This document shows, piece by piece, positions 12,590 through 24,165 of a stretch of DNA of 64,000 nucleotides; position 1 is the stretch's first letter, and each line of letters opens with the position of its first letter. The stretch is from NCBI GenBank assembly GCA_014529385.2, contig CM043963.1, positions 74,495,412 through 74,559,411 of the forward strand. Direction: 5' to 3'. The DNA is from Adiantum capillus-veneris (Eukaryota > Streptophyta > Polypodiopsida > Polypodiales > Pteridaceae). Under the pieces are notes generated by a model. That model was not told the origin of the DNA, made no database searches, and saw only the letters and a list, made by a program, of their open reading frames with translations. A program made the position numbers and the translations under genes.

Positions 12590-13800
12590 TTTTGGTGCAA
12601 ATTCATGCTATGAGACATCATACGTGTATGATGTCTAAGTGCTCAGAATGAAGTGATTTTTCATATGTGCATAGCTCATAGCATATGCATCATGGATATA
12701 TGCCTAGAATCGAGTTTGGGTGTCATTTGGGCAAGATGTGACCATATTAACTTTTTTTTATACCTTGGATTTGTATTTTGGCCATGGCTTGAGCAAATGA
12801 TGTTCAAATGGGTTAAAAATTGATGGGAATACTCATAAGCAGGTGGTATGAACATTGGCTAGGCAAAACTTCTCTCATAATGACATTTGAATACCTTTAG
12901 ACATTATACGCGTATGATGTCTCTTGATACAATTTTTCTTGAAAATCATGGGATAGGATGTCCATAACTTGTGCATGATGTATGTGGATTCAGAATTGAA
13001 TTTGGAAATGGATTTGTAAGTGGCACGCCATAGAAGGAGTTTTTGTGCATTAATATTTCCACCATGTGGATATATCATGGATGAATGACACCATGAATGA
13101 TGTCCATTCATGGTGAGATTTAATTGGCAATCTCATAAGGTTTTGATGGAATAGATGGTAACCTCATAAGCCCTACAACTTGTCATTTTGTAGGGGTTAG
13201 ACATCATACGTGTATGATGTCTATTTCATCTTTTTTGGCTAAGACTGATTGCGAAGTTAGCTCAGGATGTGTGCACTGCTTTGATGTGCCTGAAATGGTA
13301 TTCGGATGAGGGTTCATGTGCCCAAGACCATAGAATATGTTTTTGGATCCTTGATTTGAAAAATGAGTTGTATGATGGTCAAATCATGCCCAAATGTGCC
13401 CAAACTTGGTGTATGTGATGTATATACCATGAAGTACAATTCTGAATGGTCAAAATGCTGACATAACTCTTCTATGAGAGAGCTAGACATTATACACGTA
13501 TACTGTCTACCCTTGTAAATCAAACATTTGAGCATAGGGACATAATGTATGTGCTAAATGCATGCTTTGCACTTGTTTTGACCTGATTTGGAGCACTTTT
13601 GATAGGTCTAAAACCAATTTTTGAGATTTAGCCTAGACTTTGCATTTTTGGGTATTAGCCATCCTCCTTGGCTCCAAATCTCATGAAATTTTGTGTACTT
13701 CATGTTTAGGGTATGCATAATGTATTCGTGTATTCATAGGAGTGAGTTCTATGCAAAATCTAGCTGTGAGATATCATATGCATATGATGTCTAGTTGATC
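12590..13800. repeat. Diverged tandem array, about 290-bp period, marked by five 24-bp palindromes
   Basis: Near-palindromes of arms AGACATCATAC and GTATGATGTCT with a 2-bp centre lie at 12613-12636, 12899-12922, 13199-13222, 13485-13508 and 13769-13792. Start-to-start spacings are 286, 300, 286 and 284 bp. The first and third are identical; the others carry one to a few changes, often in a way that keeps pairing (G:T or matched). The sequence between them is strongly diverged but shares scattered words such as gatgtatgtg. The array lies on the 5' side of the coiled-coil reading frame (12531) and separates it from the piece at 13924-14410. Confidence 0.8.
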
Positions 13801-13923
13801 AAAATCATCTTTTGGTGCTTTGTGCTTGTTCCCTAAGCCCTAATTGCTACTTTTCAAATTAAAAAGTCATTGGTTTAGTATAGAAACTCCCTGTTTGGCA
13901 TTTCAATATCTGAACGGGATTTC

Positions 13924-14410
13924 TTAACTTGGAGATGACTTTCCGCGGTACTTCTTCTTGAGATTCACCTCCTGATCTTGTAGATGCAATATAGCACCTT
14001 CCCATGGCTTTGCGGTAGCATTTGGTGTTACGCCTAACATTTTTGGCAATTTGTCACTCAAATAGCATCTTTTTGTGAGGAGATGGTTGGCGATGATTTT
14101 TCTTGATGTTTGACCATACATGTTGGTTGTCGATGATATGTCGATGATGCTCATGAAGCTTGGTAGCAAATGGATGCAACATTTGGTCGTGAGAGCCAAA
14201 TGACGCTTTGCGTGTCCGAAGCCTAGTTTGGTGTTTGGACCATCTTCTGGTAGTTTGTTCATGAAGGCATTTGCATAGGCTTATAGGAAACCTCAAGGAG
14301 TACTTATTCATGAAGTTTGGCGGCACTCTGACTACTTTTTCCAGATTGGCTTTTGTAGGTTCCCGAGAGTTAGGGTTTTTTGGCTGACCTAAATCAGCGT
14401 GGGAGGTCAT
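13924..14410 (-). pseudogene. Possible N-terminal piece of the coiled-coil element's protein, or unrelated ORF
   Basis: Two overlapping minus-strand frames (14054-14410 and 13924-14262) have plausible amino-acid make-up (MTSHADLGQPKNPNSREP at the start), suggesting one frame-shifted reading frame. I recognise no domain. Its place just upstream of the palindrome array and of the coiled-coil protein suggests it belongs to the same element. Confidence 0.3.
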
Positions 14411-16160
14411 AGACTTGCTCTCCTATCCTAGGGTTAACCCCCCCCCCCCCTCGTCAAGTTTTTTAGCAATTGGGTTGGTGGTTATTGCGCGGCAGTACCG
14501 TTTTGACTTCCTCTCGGCGATGCTCCATTACCCTTTTCATTGCCTTTTCGCGATGAAGTTAGTGTAGAGCAAGTAGAGCTTATGGTAAGGAGCCTACCTC
14601 TCATGTCTGGCGTTGACCGGTGTCCTGTGTGCGTCGTATGAAGCCATAGAAAATCCACACGCTCTAGGTCTCTCTAGCTCTCTCTCACTTGTGAATAGTA
14701 AAATTGAGGTAGTAAGTGGGCCCATAATATCTTATATCGGGGTTCCCACGTCACTTGTCATGAAATTTGACATGTGCTCCTATCTTCTCACGAGGTGCCG
14801 CTTAGGCTCAAAAAATTATTCATTTGGATTCCATTTGTCCCATTTCTGAAAAATTTGTCATTTCGTCCAAAAATTGCTAGAGTCAGGCTTTTCGCAAGTT
14901 TTTCATAATTGCACCCCGACTTCATCGTATGTTATCCTTGACATGCTGACCATTCTTGTCTCTTTATTTTGTCATTCCGTCTCCATCTGGTTTGACTTTT
15001 CTATTTTTCTTTGTTTTTCTCTCAAAATTAGTGAAAAATAAAAGGAAATTAATGAAAGTAACCCAAAAAATACCAATAACTCAAAATAGCACGATAATAT
15101 GCTATGTACACTTGCTTTCCATGTTTTTGGTCAGATGACTTTGTTTTCCTCAGTTCTTTGCATAAAAATTGCTATTTTTACATATATATCTACACCTAGA
15201 GTTCCATTTCTGACATCTGCCCTCATCTCTTTGTAGACTCACATTAAATAAGGGCCTGTACGTTTGGGTTTATCCGGATTTTTTTTGCAATCAAATGCAA
15301 TCAACTTAAATAATAGAAAACAATGCCCTTCCAGTATTTTCTAGGTCTATGGGGTTCGCATTGAGAATGCCCCCCCCCTCCTATTTGGAGTCCTCCGGGA
15401 CGATGATGGATCGCCCTCATATGTGTTGTGCATTGACCAAATGTGGTGCTAATGCAGGCCATGTAATGCGATCCTATGTACATACTCTGTTAATGCATGG
15501 AAAATTAATGTGTTAGAGGAGGGTATAAGCGAATTTGCTTATTGGCATACGATGGTGATGTTTTCTTTATTTCCAGTGCCAAGAGTGGAACAGGGAAATA
15601 ACAACCATTCGAGCTGCTCCTCTCTCTATTTGATCAACAATGGATGCTTTTGTATTGCTGGTGCCTGTTGCATTGTGTGTTTGTCATTGTTGTCGAATCG
15701 GATCCCGTCAATTGGCAATTGCGCTTAGTCTTGTTGAACTTGTCGTAGATGCTTGGGTACCCAAATTTGCTTTACCCTTGTTTCTGAATCATATGGCTGG
15801 GATTTCAATTGCGTATGATGAATTTTTTTTTTAATGGATTGGCACACTATTCCTCTTGGAATCCAGATTTACAGGTGATTACTTTGTGTCGCAATCAATT
15901 TCTTCGGCACCCATACTTGTGCTGATATCTTTGGTTTTCTTTTTCGGATTTGTTTTTTGGCTGTGTCAAGGTAGTTTGAGGTTTTGCATTCATAATTTGT
16001 CCGACCTCTGGTTTCTTGGCCCAAAATTGCTTTCGTGCAGCTTGTGATTGTTTTGGTTGCTTTTGTTTAGTGGTTGGGTTGATTAGGTCCCTTGGACGAT
16101 TCTCGTATTTTTGCTCTGCAGAGTAGGAATGACTTTTGCCTTGGTCTTTGTAACCCATTT

Positions 16161-16358
16161 CTTTTTACAAACTATTGGTTGGATTGTAGCGTGAATTTCT
16201 ATTATCAAAGCTTGGTCTTTATGTACTGACACAAAGGGAACCACTTGATTTTTGTTTGTTTGCTTTTTACAAACTATTGGTTGGATTGTAGCGTGAATTT
16301 CTATTATCAAAGCTTGGTCTTTATGTACTGACACAAAGGGAACCACTTGATTTTTGTT
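16161..16358. repeat. 102-bp tandem duplication (about 1.9 copies)
   Basis: The block beginning ctttttacaaactattgg at 16161 repeats at 16263 with almost no change, so the duplication is recent. The open frame across it looks non-coding. Confidence 0.95.
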
Positions 16359-16877
16359 CGTATAGTGAATGTTGACTATATCCAAGCTCCAATCAATTTG
16401 TACGTTTACTTTCTTTTCCAAGGTTGTACAAGCAACAATGGATGCTACGCTAACATATCTTCTACCACATAAAAATCATGCCGATAGAGATATTGATTTA
16501 CCTGTACATGTAGTATGATCCACCCCATTGCCTTGATGGAGTGTTCCAAATAACTGTGAATTGCCTGGCTTGCTGGCTTAAGTGCTTATGCAAGTTTTAG
16601 TTGCTTGTATAAGCTGTAGGAAAGAAGATTCCCTTGTTAGGCTTATGTTAGGGAGGATGGAGGCGGTTGGAAGCCATGGCGAGGAGGGTGAAAAAAAATG
16701 AGAGAGAGCGGAGAGAGTTGACATGACACAAGAAAAATAACGTTGTTGTTTTTGCTATTAAAATCTCTTTACATATTTATGACTTTTGAGTGATATCGAC
16801 CACTCTTTGAATCATGCAATCTCCACTAGCTTCTGCATGTATTAAGAGGTGTTCCTATTGTGCTTGTGACTCAACAA

Positions 16878-17041
16878 CCCCCCCCCCCCCCCCCCCCCCC
16901 CCCGCCCTCAAGCTCAAACCATTAACAATGGACTCGAGACAGACCATGGCAGAGTTCAATCACCTAAAACTATGAGTAGAAGTCCCCCTCTTGACAATAA
17001 CATAGGTGTGTGTGTGTGTGCACTTCCCTCAAATAACATAG

Positions 17042-17068
<27 letters not shown>
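16878..17068. repeat. Poly-C run and (TG)n microsatellites
   Basis: There is a run of 26 C at 16878-16903 and two TG tracts between about 17005 and 17068, the second ending in gcgcgcacgc. Confidence 0.95.
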
Positions 17069-17074
<6 letters not shown>

Positions 17075-17219
17075 CGCACTTCCCTCAAACAACTATCAGT
17101 GTGAGACAAGCCAGAACTCAGAACCAAACATAAAAGGGTGGTCTTACCATTGATGCATGGCAATGTCTATCACCTATACATTTTATTGACAATGACTGAC
17201 ATAAAAGGAAATATAAAAC

Positions 17220-18081
17220 AAAATGAAAACTAAAGGACATCACTATCTACAAACACATCTTCATCACTTTCAACCATGTTGATCTGTTGCTTGTTCTTCT
17301 TAGAAAATTTATCCGAAGGATGATTGGTCTTTCCACCATGGATGCAAGGATTTTTGCTAAAACAATCCTTGGTTTGATGATTGCTGTGGCCACATATCGC
17401 ACACGGTCTAGTGATGGTAGTCAGCCTGGTTGAAGTTGCAGCCCTGGTTGAATTTGCAGTCGAAGTTCAACCACGAGATACATATACAGTCGATACGAAA
17501 GAACTATTACGTGGTACTCATTTCTCTTCTTCCTGCAATGAATTAACAATACCATCCAAAGAAGGTAGCGGATCCTTCTCCTTTAAAATAGTTACAATTT
17601 GACAAAATTTTGTACGTAGGCTATTAAGAAAAACGGCTATAAGATCTTCATCTGGGACAGGAGATTCAACATAAATCAATTGAGTGTGGATACTTTTCAG
17701 TCTGTTAGCTAAAGCTGCAATATTCTCAGCATCACGCATAGAAAGAGAATACAACTCCATTTTAAAGCTCATTTTGGAGTATTTGGCTTTAGGACCAAAC
17801 ACTTTCTCTAGTTCCATCCAAGAAGAGTTGGCAGATTGCATTTCATCCAAATAATGAATAAAATCATCTTCAAGAGATGTCAGAATAATACCTAATGCTT
17901 GCTCGTCCTTGAGTTGTTGCTCGACAGAGAGTGCTCGGGTAACTGCAGTAGATGTGCCTGCTTCGTCTATTGATAGAGGCTTAACAACATTCCAAAGGTT
18001 TTTCCGCATCAGATAGCCTTTCACTTTAGTTTTCCAGGTGTGGAAACCGGGCCCATTAAACTTGTCAGTTTTGGATGCCAT
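17220..18081 (-). pseudogene. Ty1/copia gag relic (Cop-C)
   Basis: The minus-strand frame from 18081 (MASKTDKFNGPGFHTWKTKV) is a copia Gag of the UBN2 type: FNGxGFxTWK near the start, a helical middle with SSWMELEKVFGPKAKYSK, and LxIxxSLxEEEK at the end of the 187-residue frame. Downstream, in another frame at about 17355-17412, is a CCHC zinc knuckle (CAICGHSNHQTKDC), so a frameshift or stop separates Gag from its nucleocapsid. Protease, integrase and RT are not found, so the element is cut off near 17220. An initiator tRNA-Met primer site at 18583-18594 lies upstream in the right place and orientation. Confidence 0.85.
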
Positions 18082-18582
18082 AATTGAACCTTGAAAGTTT
18101 GATGAGATGGAGATTCTTATTGAGGATTATACATGCATGCGAAGTATAGTTTGGATGACACTTCACCAGTCAACACTGCTAGGCTATACCTTTTTACTTG
18201 TTCGTGACCTACTGCCCGATTCCAAGCTACTCTTAATTTGTGACTCTTGCTCGATTGTGAGCTCTGCCAAGCTTGTGTGCTTGTGTGGGCACACACACAC
18301 ACACTTTTCTGCTTGCCAATTTTTGAATGCCAGAGAAAAGACGAGTCCCTTGGTTGATTACCTGCTTATAGGCAAGATTCTAAGCCTTCTTGCTCTCAAG
18401 ACTCCATGTATTGTTGCTCGGCTTCTTTGCCCTTGTAATGCTGGGCTTCGATTTCCTGTGCTCCTTGCCTGGTCTGAGCTTTTTTATTTTGCATGCAGAT
18501 CTACCAAAGCTCTCTAAGGTTCCATGCTCGACTGGGATCGCTGCACACACGGATTAGCTGGGGATGTCGACAAGCTCCTTGA

Positions 18583-18594
18583 GCTCTGATACCA
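18583..18594 (-). other. Primer binding site of Cop-C (initiator tRNA-Met)
   Basis: The minus strand reads TGGTATCAGAGC exactly. The presumed LTR lies to its right, but it does not show a clean CA end at 18595, so the LTR is altered or only partly kept (about 18595-18870). Confidence 0.75.
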
Positions 18595-18879
18595 CTTAGG
18601 GGAGTCGATGCGGAGTGTACAAGAGAGGGAAGGAGAAAAGGGGGAAGGAGAAGAAGCAAACATTGTCTTGGGTGGAGCTTTTGAGAGAATCGCTCTTAAC
18701 TCCTTATTGATCATTATAACCAAATAATGTAAAGCTAGAATATTGGTTAAGCTAGCAGACCGGCCACAGAAGGGATCCAAAGGAGGCAAAATAGGGATCC
18801 AAAGCATGGGCCATCTACAAAAGAGCAATGTGCAACAATGGGCTTAAAAGACCCTAAGGTGCAGCCCATTAAGACTTCC

Positions 18880-19025
18880 AAAATGCTAAGGTTCCAAAAT
18901 TCAAAGGTTGTGTCCAAAGGTCAAAAGCTTAGGAAAATTGGATGCTTTGTGTGTGTGTCCCAAAAGTCTTCAACCATATCTACATAGGAGGGGGCGAGCC
19001 CTAGAAGTAGGAGATGAGAGAGAAA

Positions 19026-19058
<33 letters not shown>

Positions 19059-20251
19059 GCTCCCTTTGTACACAAGGGGAAAGAGGGACACATGTCAGCT
19101 CCCTAGCCCAGATGCCCACAAGGTGTACTCAATTTCTATTGGATGACCTTGGAGGTGGACCAATGAGAATTAGACTAGAGTAAGTCTAGTTTAATTAATT
19201 TAAAAACACTTAATAAAAGAACCAGTAAGAATTAAGCTCTCTAGAAGACTATTGGACAGTCTCCCAAGGGGTCCAAGGAGCATTCAACAGCCCCATGGCT
19301 TGCATGATCCATTGGCCAGGAGGCAAAGGGGTCCAATGAGAGTTTAGTTGCATTTATTAATTACCTAAAGCTCTCACAAAAGGGGAAAGGGGGACACATG
19401 TCATAAGACTATCACTTATGCTGCTTAATTTCCATTGGCTAGGCATGGGGAGGTCCAATGAGATGTGAGCATGAGAAAATAGGAAGAGAGGTCGACCAAG
19501 AGAGAGAGGGGGCTGATTGTTCAAAGGCATTATCACCTACACACTCACACTAGCTTATGTGTGGAAGTAAGAAGACTCTCTCTCCTTATCAAGCTTTAAT
19601 GGAAAGGTTATCACCTACTCCAAGCTTGTGAGAAGGAAGGCCTACACCAACAACTCCTGGCTTTGTGATGCAAATCCAACCAAGAGCCAATCTTCAATGC
19701 ATGCTCATACCCTCTACCATGCTAATTACTAAGCTAAGCTATGCTAATATGAGTGATTATGTGAGGAGATGTACATCTTTCTTGTAAGAATACTCCTTCT
19801 TCCTCTCAATCTACTCTCATACCCCGCTAGCTCTCACCATTTTCGAAGGTGTGTGAGGTCGTGGGTCTAAGACCGTGAGGGAATTGATGTTGTGTTTAAT
19901 AAGTGTTGTGCTTAGTACATGAAGTTTCCATCTTCATTGCACTAGCTAGTATTGAAGGAACACAAAGAATTGTATTGTAAAATGTCTCTCTTGATGGGAA
20001 AAACCATAATACAAAGCCTTTTGGAGGGGGGACCGGCTCCATGCAAATCCGGTCCTCAAGTGTTGTCAATTGCTTAATTTCTCTCTCTTTTGAAGTAGTG
20101 TTCATGCTATCTAACTAGGTGTTATACTTTTTGTTGCTCTCTCCACCCAAGCACTCTTGTTCTTCTCATTAGGAATCTATTCTATTGAAATGCTTACTAT
20201 GTTCATGCTACATTCCGCTACACACAAGTTACTAGATCATTAAATGTTACA
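18880..20251 (+). repeat. 5' LTR of Gyp-A copy 2 (plus strand)
   Basis: Segments match the reverse complement of the LTR at 5058-6315, including ggaccggctcc near 20030 and ttgctcaagaagggaggtcctcaag just downstream. It ends in gttaca at 20251, followed by a decayed primer site (taggtgtcatagca). It holds an (AC)n tract at 19028-19058 where copy 1 has none. The left edge is approximate. Confidence 0.7.
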
Positions 20252-21777
20252 TAGGTGTCATAGCACAAGGTTTCTCTTTTCTTGCTCAAGAAGGGAGGTC
20301 CTCAAGCTAGCTATAAATGTTTGGTATTATTAATTGCATATGAGTAAGTAGAATAGGGATTTTTCAACCTTGCAGTGCGCTGCCTTTGTGCAGATAACGA
20401 GGAATCACCGTCCAGAGCTATGGTCTTAATAGTGGAGTCCTACGAGGCTTGCCTACGGCTTAACCACTATTGAGCTATTAGAAGCTTGAAAGGAGCCGGC
20501 ACTGTTTTGGTGTTGAACGACCCTCTCTTCTATTCCTTGCAATTAATGGTATTCGAGCCACGGGTACAGTAGCTTGAGTTATTTTTCTAAAGGGGTAAAG
20601 AGGAGTAGAAACTAGTGCTTGAAGTGCCAAAGTACACCTAAAAATTTCACACCTAAAAGTTGTTAGAATGGCCAACAATAATAAAGAGAGTGAAATTAAT
20701 GTTGATAACTTTGATTTTGCTAATGAGCAGGCTACTAATGATGCCCCTATGCTTGTTAACTACCTTGTTTTTAGGCTTCAACAAGCTATGGGTAATCCAT
20801 CCCTCCAAAATGAAGTGCAATGGTAGCTTCGTCCTCATGGGATTCTCCAAGCTCCTCACCATGACGAGAGAGCACCTAGGAAGCCTCCTCCTGAGACTCC
20901 CAAAAGAGGCCCATCTCTGATTCAGGAAGAAAACGAGGATCCATACGAAGGGTTCAAAAATTTTCTCCTTGATTACGCATCTCCTTCTCAAAGGAGAAAT
21001 CAAGCCTCCACCAAAGGAATGAGAAAGAAGTGAGTCTCCCGCCACCTCGACGGAGATGGCTCCACAAAGACGGCGGGCTAAACGCTCTCCATCACCTCCA
21101 AAACGGAGAAGACCAACGCACACTTCTCCACATCATAATTCAAAGAGGGATGATAAAAAGCAAGAGAAGGTCCAATTGTGGTGATTGCCTTGGAGCTGTT
21201 TTGCTCCAAGAAGGGCATGCCATCGGCTATGAAAGTCGAAGGCTCGACCCTGTTGAGCAAACTCTAGGCATATATGAAAAGGAACTCCTCACAGTTCTAC
21301 ATGCCTTAGACTCATGGAAGCACTATTTATTGGGGACTCCTTTCATTCTGCGAACGTATCACCAAAGTCTTAAGTACTTCATGACGCAGACCAAGCTCTC
21401 CGACAAACAAATGAGGTGGGTAAATTTCCTTTCGCATTTCATTTTCATATTGCTCACATTGCTGGCAAGCATAATCAAGTAGCCGATGCACTCTCAAAAC
21501 AACCGAGAGTGAATGCAGTTTCCATAGCAACTCACAATGATCTATCTTCTATGATAGATGATATGCTATTGATCCCGAATTTAGAGATGTGATTTTAGCC
21601 CTTGCATTAGGGAAGAAATAGAAACAATCTACTTTACAAGATGGTTATCTTCTCTATGGTAATAGACTATGCGTTACTAACTCACTACTTGAGAAAGTAA
21701 TGTATGAATCTTATGCTCCTCCGTATGCGGGGCATAGAGGGATTCAATCTACCTTAAAGAGGGTGTGTGTGCTTATT
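20252..21777 (+). pseudogene. Gyp-A copy 2 internal region with large deletion joining gag to RNase H
   Basis: Gag starts at 20668 (MANNNKESE, like the copy-1 start) and carries the same Arg/Ser-rich gag stretch to about 21160. It then jumps near 21175 straight into RNase H (GDCLGAVLLQEGHAIGYESR, LGIYEKELLTVLHALDSWK, HQSLKYFMTQTK) and on to the integrase arm (ESYAPPYAGHRGIQS near 21710-21760). Protease and RT are missing. Several frameshifts are present. The copy stops at about 21777 without a 3' LTR. Confidence 0.82.
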
Positions 21778-21919
21778 TTGTATGCCTTGGGTATTTTGCT
21801 TTTCAAGAAAAAGCGCCCATACTGGGAACCTCTAGGGCTCTAGTACCATAGGCGATACATGTGAGTGAAGTACCCAATCAAGCTGAGATTTCTCTTCCAG
21901 CTTAAGATTTTATAACGTG
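21778..21919. other. Unassigned left flank of the CACTA insertion
   Basis: No gene is seen. It ends in gtg (21917-21919), the target duplication of the CACTA element. The same interrupted sequence should continue at 29611. Confidence 0.5.
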
Positions 21920-22231
21920 CACTACAAGAGGTTATGTGCTCTTGTGACGCTCTTAGCGACGGAAATACATTGGGTTTTTATAACCCCCGGCGTCGCTATA
22001 AGCGTCGCTAAAAGCGTCGCTACGAGAGCGTCGCTATATGCGTCGCTATAGCCGTCGCTATAAGCGTCGCTATAGCCGTCGCTATAAGCGTCGCTATAGG
22101 CGTCGCTATATAGCGACGCTAATAGCGACGCTTATAGCGACGCTCTCACAGAAGAGTATAGCGACGCATATAGCGACGCTACAGAGCCATAAATAGCGAC
22201 GCTTATAGCGACGCCTGAGAGAATATTTTTT
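21920..22231. repeat. CACTA left TIR and subterminal repeat array
   Basis: After the 12-bp TIR there are roughly twenty copies of the decamer-like motif GCGTCGCTAT. They are in direct orientation up to about 22110 and in inverted orientation (ATAGCGACGC) after it, so the two halves can pair into a long hairpin. Confidence 0.95.
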
Positions 22232-22579
22232 TGGTGGCAGGGCATTGAATGCCCTGCCACCCATCAACCATATTGTACTTGATTCACTTTTTAAAAAAAG
22301 TGCAAAGGTAAATAATAGACCCAAAATAGTCACCCACAAGACGCATTGTTTGCAAAATTGACAATTGTACACATCATAGACAAACTGAATTGATTGGCAA
22401 ATGTAATAATGACAATTGTACAACATCATAGGCATAAAGAATTGATTGGCAAAAGGAATTGCGGTGACAAATGTAATAATATACATGGTTCAAAAAGACG
22501 TATAAAATCCGTCTCATGATACATAAGCTATGAGAAACCCTAAACTAATGCTATCTAGCTACGGCTAAACTGACGTCGT

Positions 22580-23893
22580 CTAATCAGACGTCTCATCGCG
22601 TCCAAGCGGCGTATCTGTCGGATTCTGCAAAAAAAGACAATAAGACAGTTTTCAGTAAGTATAAACATATAACGACATTTATAAAACAATACAAAAAATA
22701 AAAAAGAGTAAACCCTAATACTAACCATGCCGCCGCGAGAACTGAGAATGTCCATCAGGGCGTTTAAGCCCTTCCTGCCTGCGTACTCGCGCTCGTACGG
22801 TGTGGGATCACGTCCTGTCATCGACCACTGTCAAAACATACAAAGATTTCATTATGTTAGAACTAAAAAACTCATAAACCCTAAACTATCGAACATGCAT
22901 AAAGAGCAATGTGAAAAGACTTACAAAATCGGCCTCAAATGATGCCCATCCACCGCTCCCCAAGTGGTGCGAGCTCCCTGCCTCTACTCGCGCTCTGGCT
23001 GCATCCTTTTGTTGCTTCCACTTGTCGGGATTCTCGCGCGCTGCTTTCTTCGCATTCTTCCAATCTTCTTTGGCCAGCCAATCTGGCCTATTCCACCCAT
23101 TCTTGATTGCTTTTTGCACTTCGGAACGCTTGTGTTTGCAGTATTCGCGCATTCGAATCTTCATCAGGTCTTCATTGAAGCGCTGATCCCGTGTTGGAAC
23201 GGGAAACTCATCATGAAGTATGCTGATGACTCTGTTTTTTAAATCACTTGGTACTTCACTCCATTTGTTTAGTATATAGTGTCTAAACAGCTGAGAGCAA
23301 AGACCACGCATGTGCGAGATCACCTTCTTGCCGTCATCATCCATGATGATCCCGCCGCTGATGTCGACGGAGTAAGGCAAGCCCTCTGGCCGGTGACGCG
23401 TGAACCTGGGTGTCCCGGCAGGGGTCTCTAGCGGCGTGTCGATGGGGGTACGGACGTCAGGTGTCTCCACCGGCGTCTGGGCCCCGAAGCGAGGAGTGTC
23501 GAGTGGGGTGGCTCCTGGCGGAGTAGGTAGAGGTGTGTAGCTTCTAGGAACAGTCAGCCGTGCAAAACCTGGCGTAGACGGCGATGCTGTGGCTGGTGTG
23601 GGGGCGGGCAAAGAAGGGGAGGGTAAAGAGCCTCGTCGAACACGAGGCGGTGTGGAGGCATCGGTGGCGGAATCCCCACAACAACCGCCACCGCCACCAC
23701 TAGAGCGCCGGTGTCTAGAAGAGTGTGACGCTCGTCTCGTCGACGCCGAAGCTTCGGAGCGCGCCGAATGCTCCGAAAGAGAGGGAGATGCGGATGGTGT
23801 AGGAACGCGCGATGATGCGCCAGAGCGATGACGCTCCACGTACCACTGTCTCTGCTGCGGTGACAAAGAAGAAAGAAACTCCTCATCATCCAT
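22580..23893 (-). CDS. CACTA Transposase_24 (Ptta/En/Spm)-type protein, three exons, about 371 residues
   Basis: Proposed exons are 23893-22925, 22827-22726 and 22624-22580. Splice sites read GTAAGT and GTTAGT for donors and GACAG and TGCAG for acceptors, and all junctions are in phase 0. The start is MDDEEFLSSLSPQQRQW. The first 150 or so residues are Ser/Pro/Thr/Arg-rich and disordered. The conserved region has KNRVISILHDEFPVP, NGWNRPDWLAKEDWKNAK and WASFEADF, then exon 2 gives WSMTGRDPTPYEREYAGRK. This is the layout of the plant Transposase_24 family, the TnpA-like partner thought to bind subterminal motifs and help transposition. It acts in the nucleus. It sits downstream of the TNP2 gene on the same strand. 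The last exon (14 codons) is the least certain. Confidence 0.8.
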
Positions 23894-24165
23894 ACCTGCA
23901 TTAAACACACGAATATTTAAACTTAATATTGAATGAATAGAGTAGACAATGACGCAAAGACCATTAAATACAATGACGTAATGACGCATATAAATACAAT
24001 GACGCAATGAATCGAGTGGTAGAAGAGGCAAGTCGAAAACTCAGAATTTTCAATCAAAAGATGTGAGCGCGAGTAGAAAAGAGCGTTACACACCATGGAA
24101 GCTACTTAGAGAGCTAGAGCTTTTACAGCACGGAGCAAAATTGTTCAAATACAATATTTGTGGCT

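Larger units (their letters stand above)
14411..17200. other. Unassigned region, no gene seen
   Basis: The sequence is AT-rich to mixed with no domain in six frames. It contains a 12-C run near 14439, a 102-bp tandem duplication at 16161-16358, a 26-C run at 16878-16903 and (TG)n tracts at about 17005-17068. The 5' LTR of the coiled-coil element should lie in or beyond here, but I found no copy of TGTTGACGG and no primer binding site. Confidence 0.5.

Noticed and set aside
12590-13800. CRISPR-like array
   Set aside because: Spacing of about 290 bp and palindromic units in plant DNA do not fit CRISPR repeats and spacers.
16083-16421. 112-codon frame with a repeated 34-residue unit
   Set aside because: Produced by the 102-bp tandem duplication (a multiple of three); no coding composition or homology seen.
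18908-19183. 91-codon plus-strand frame with a His/Thr run
   Set aside because: Created by the (AC)n tract inside the Gyp-A LTR.
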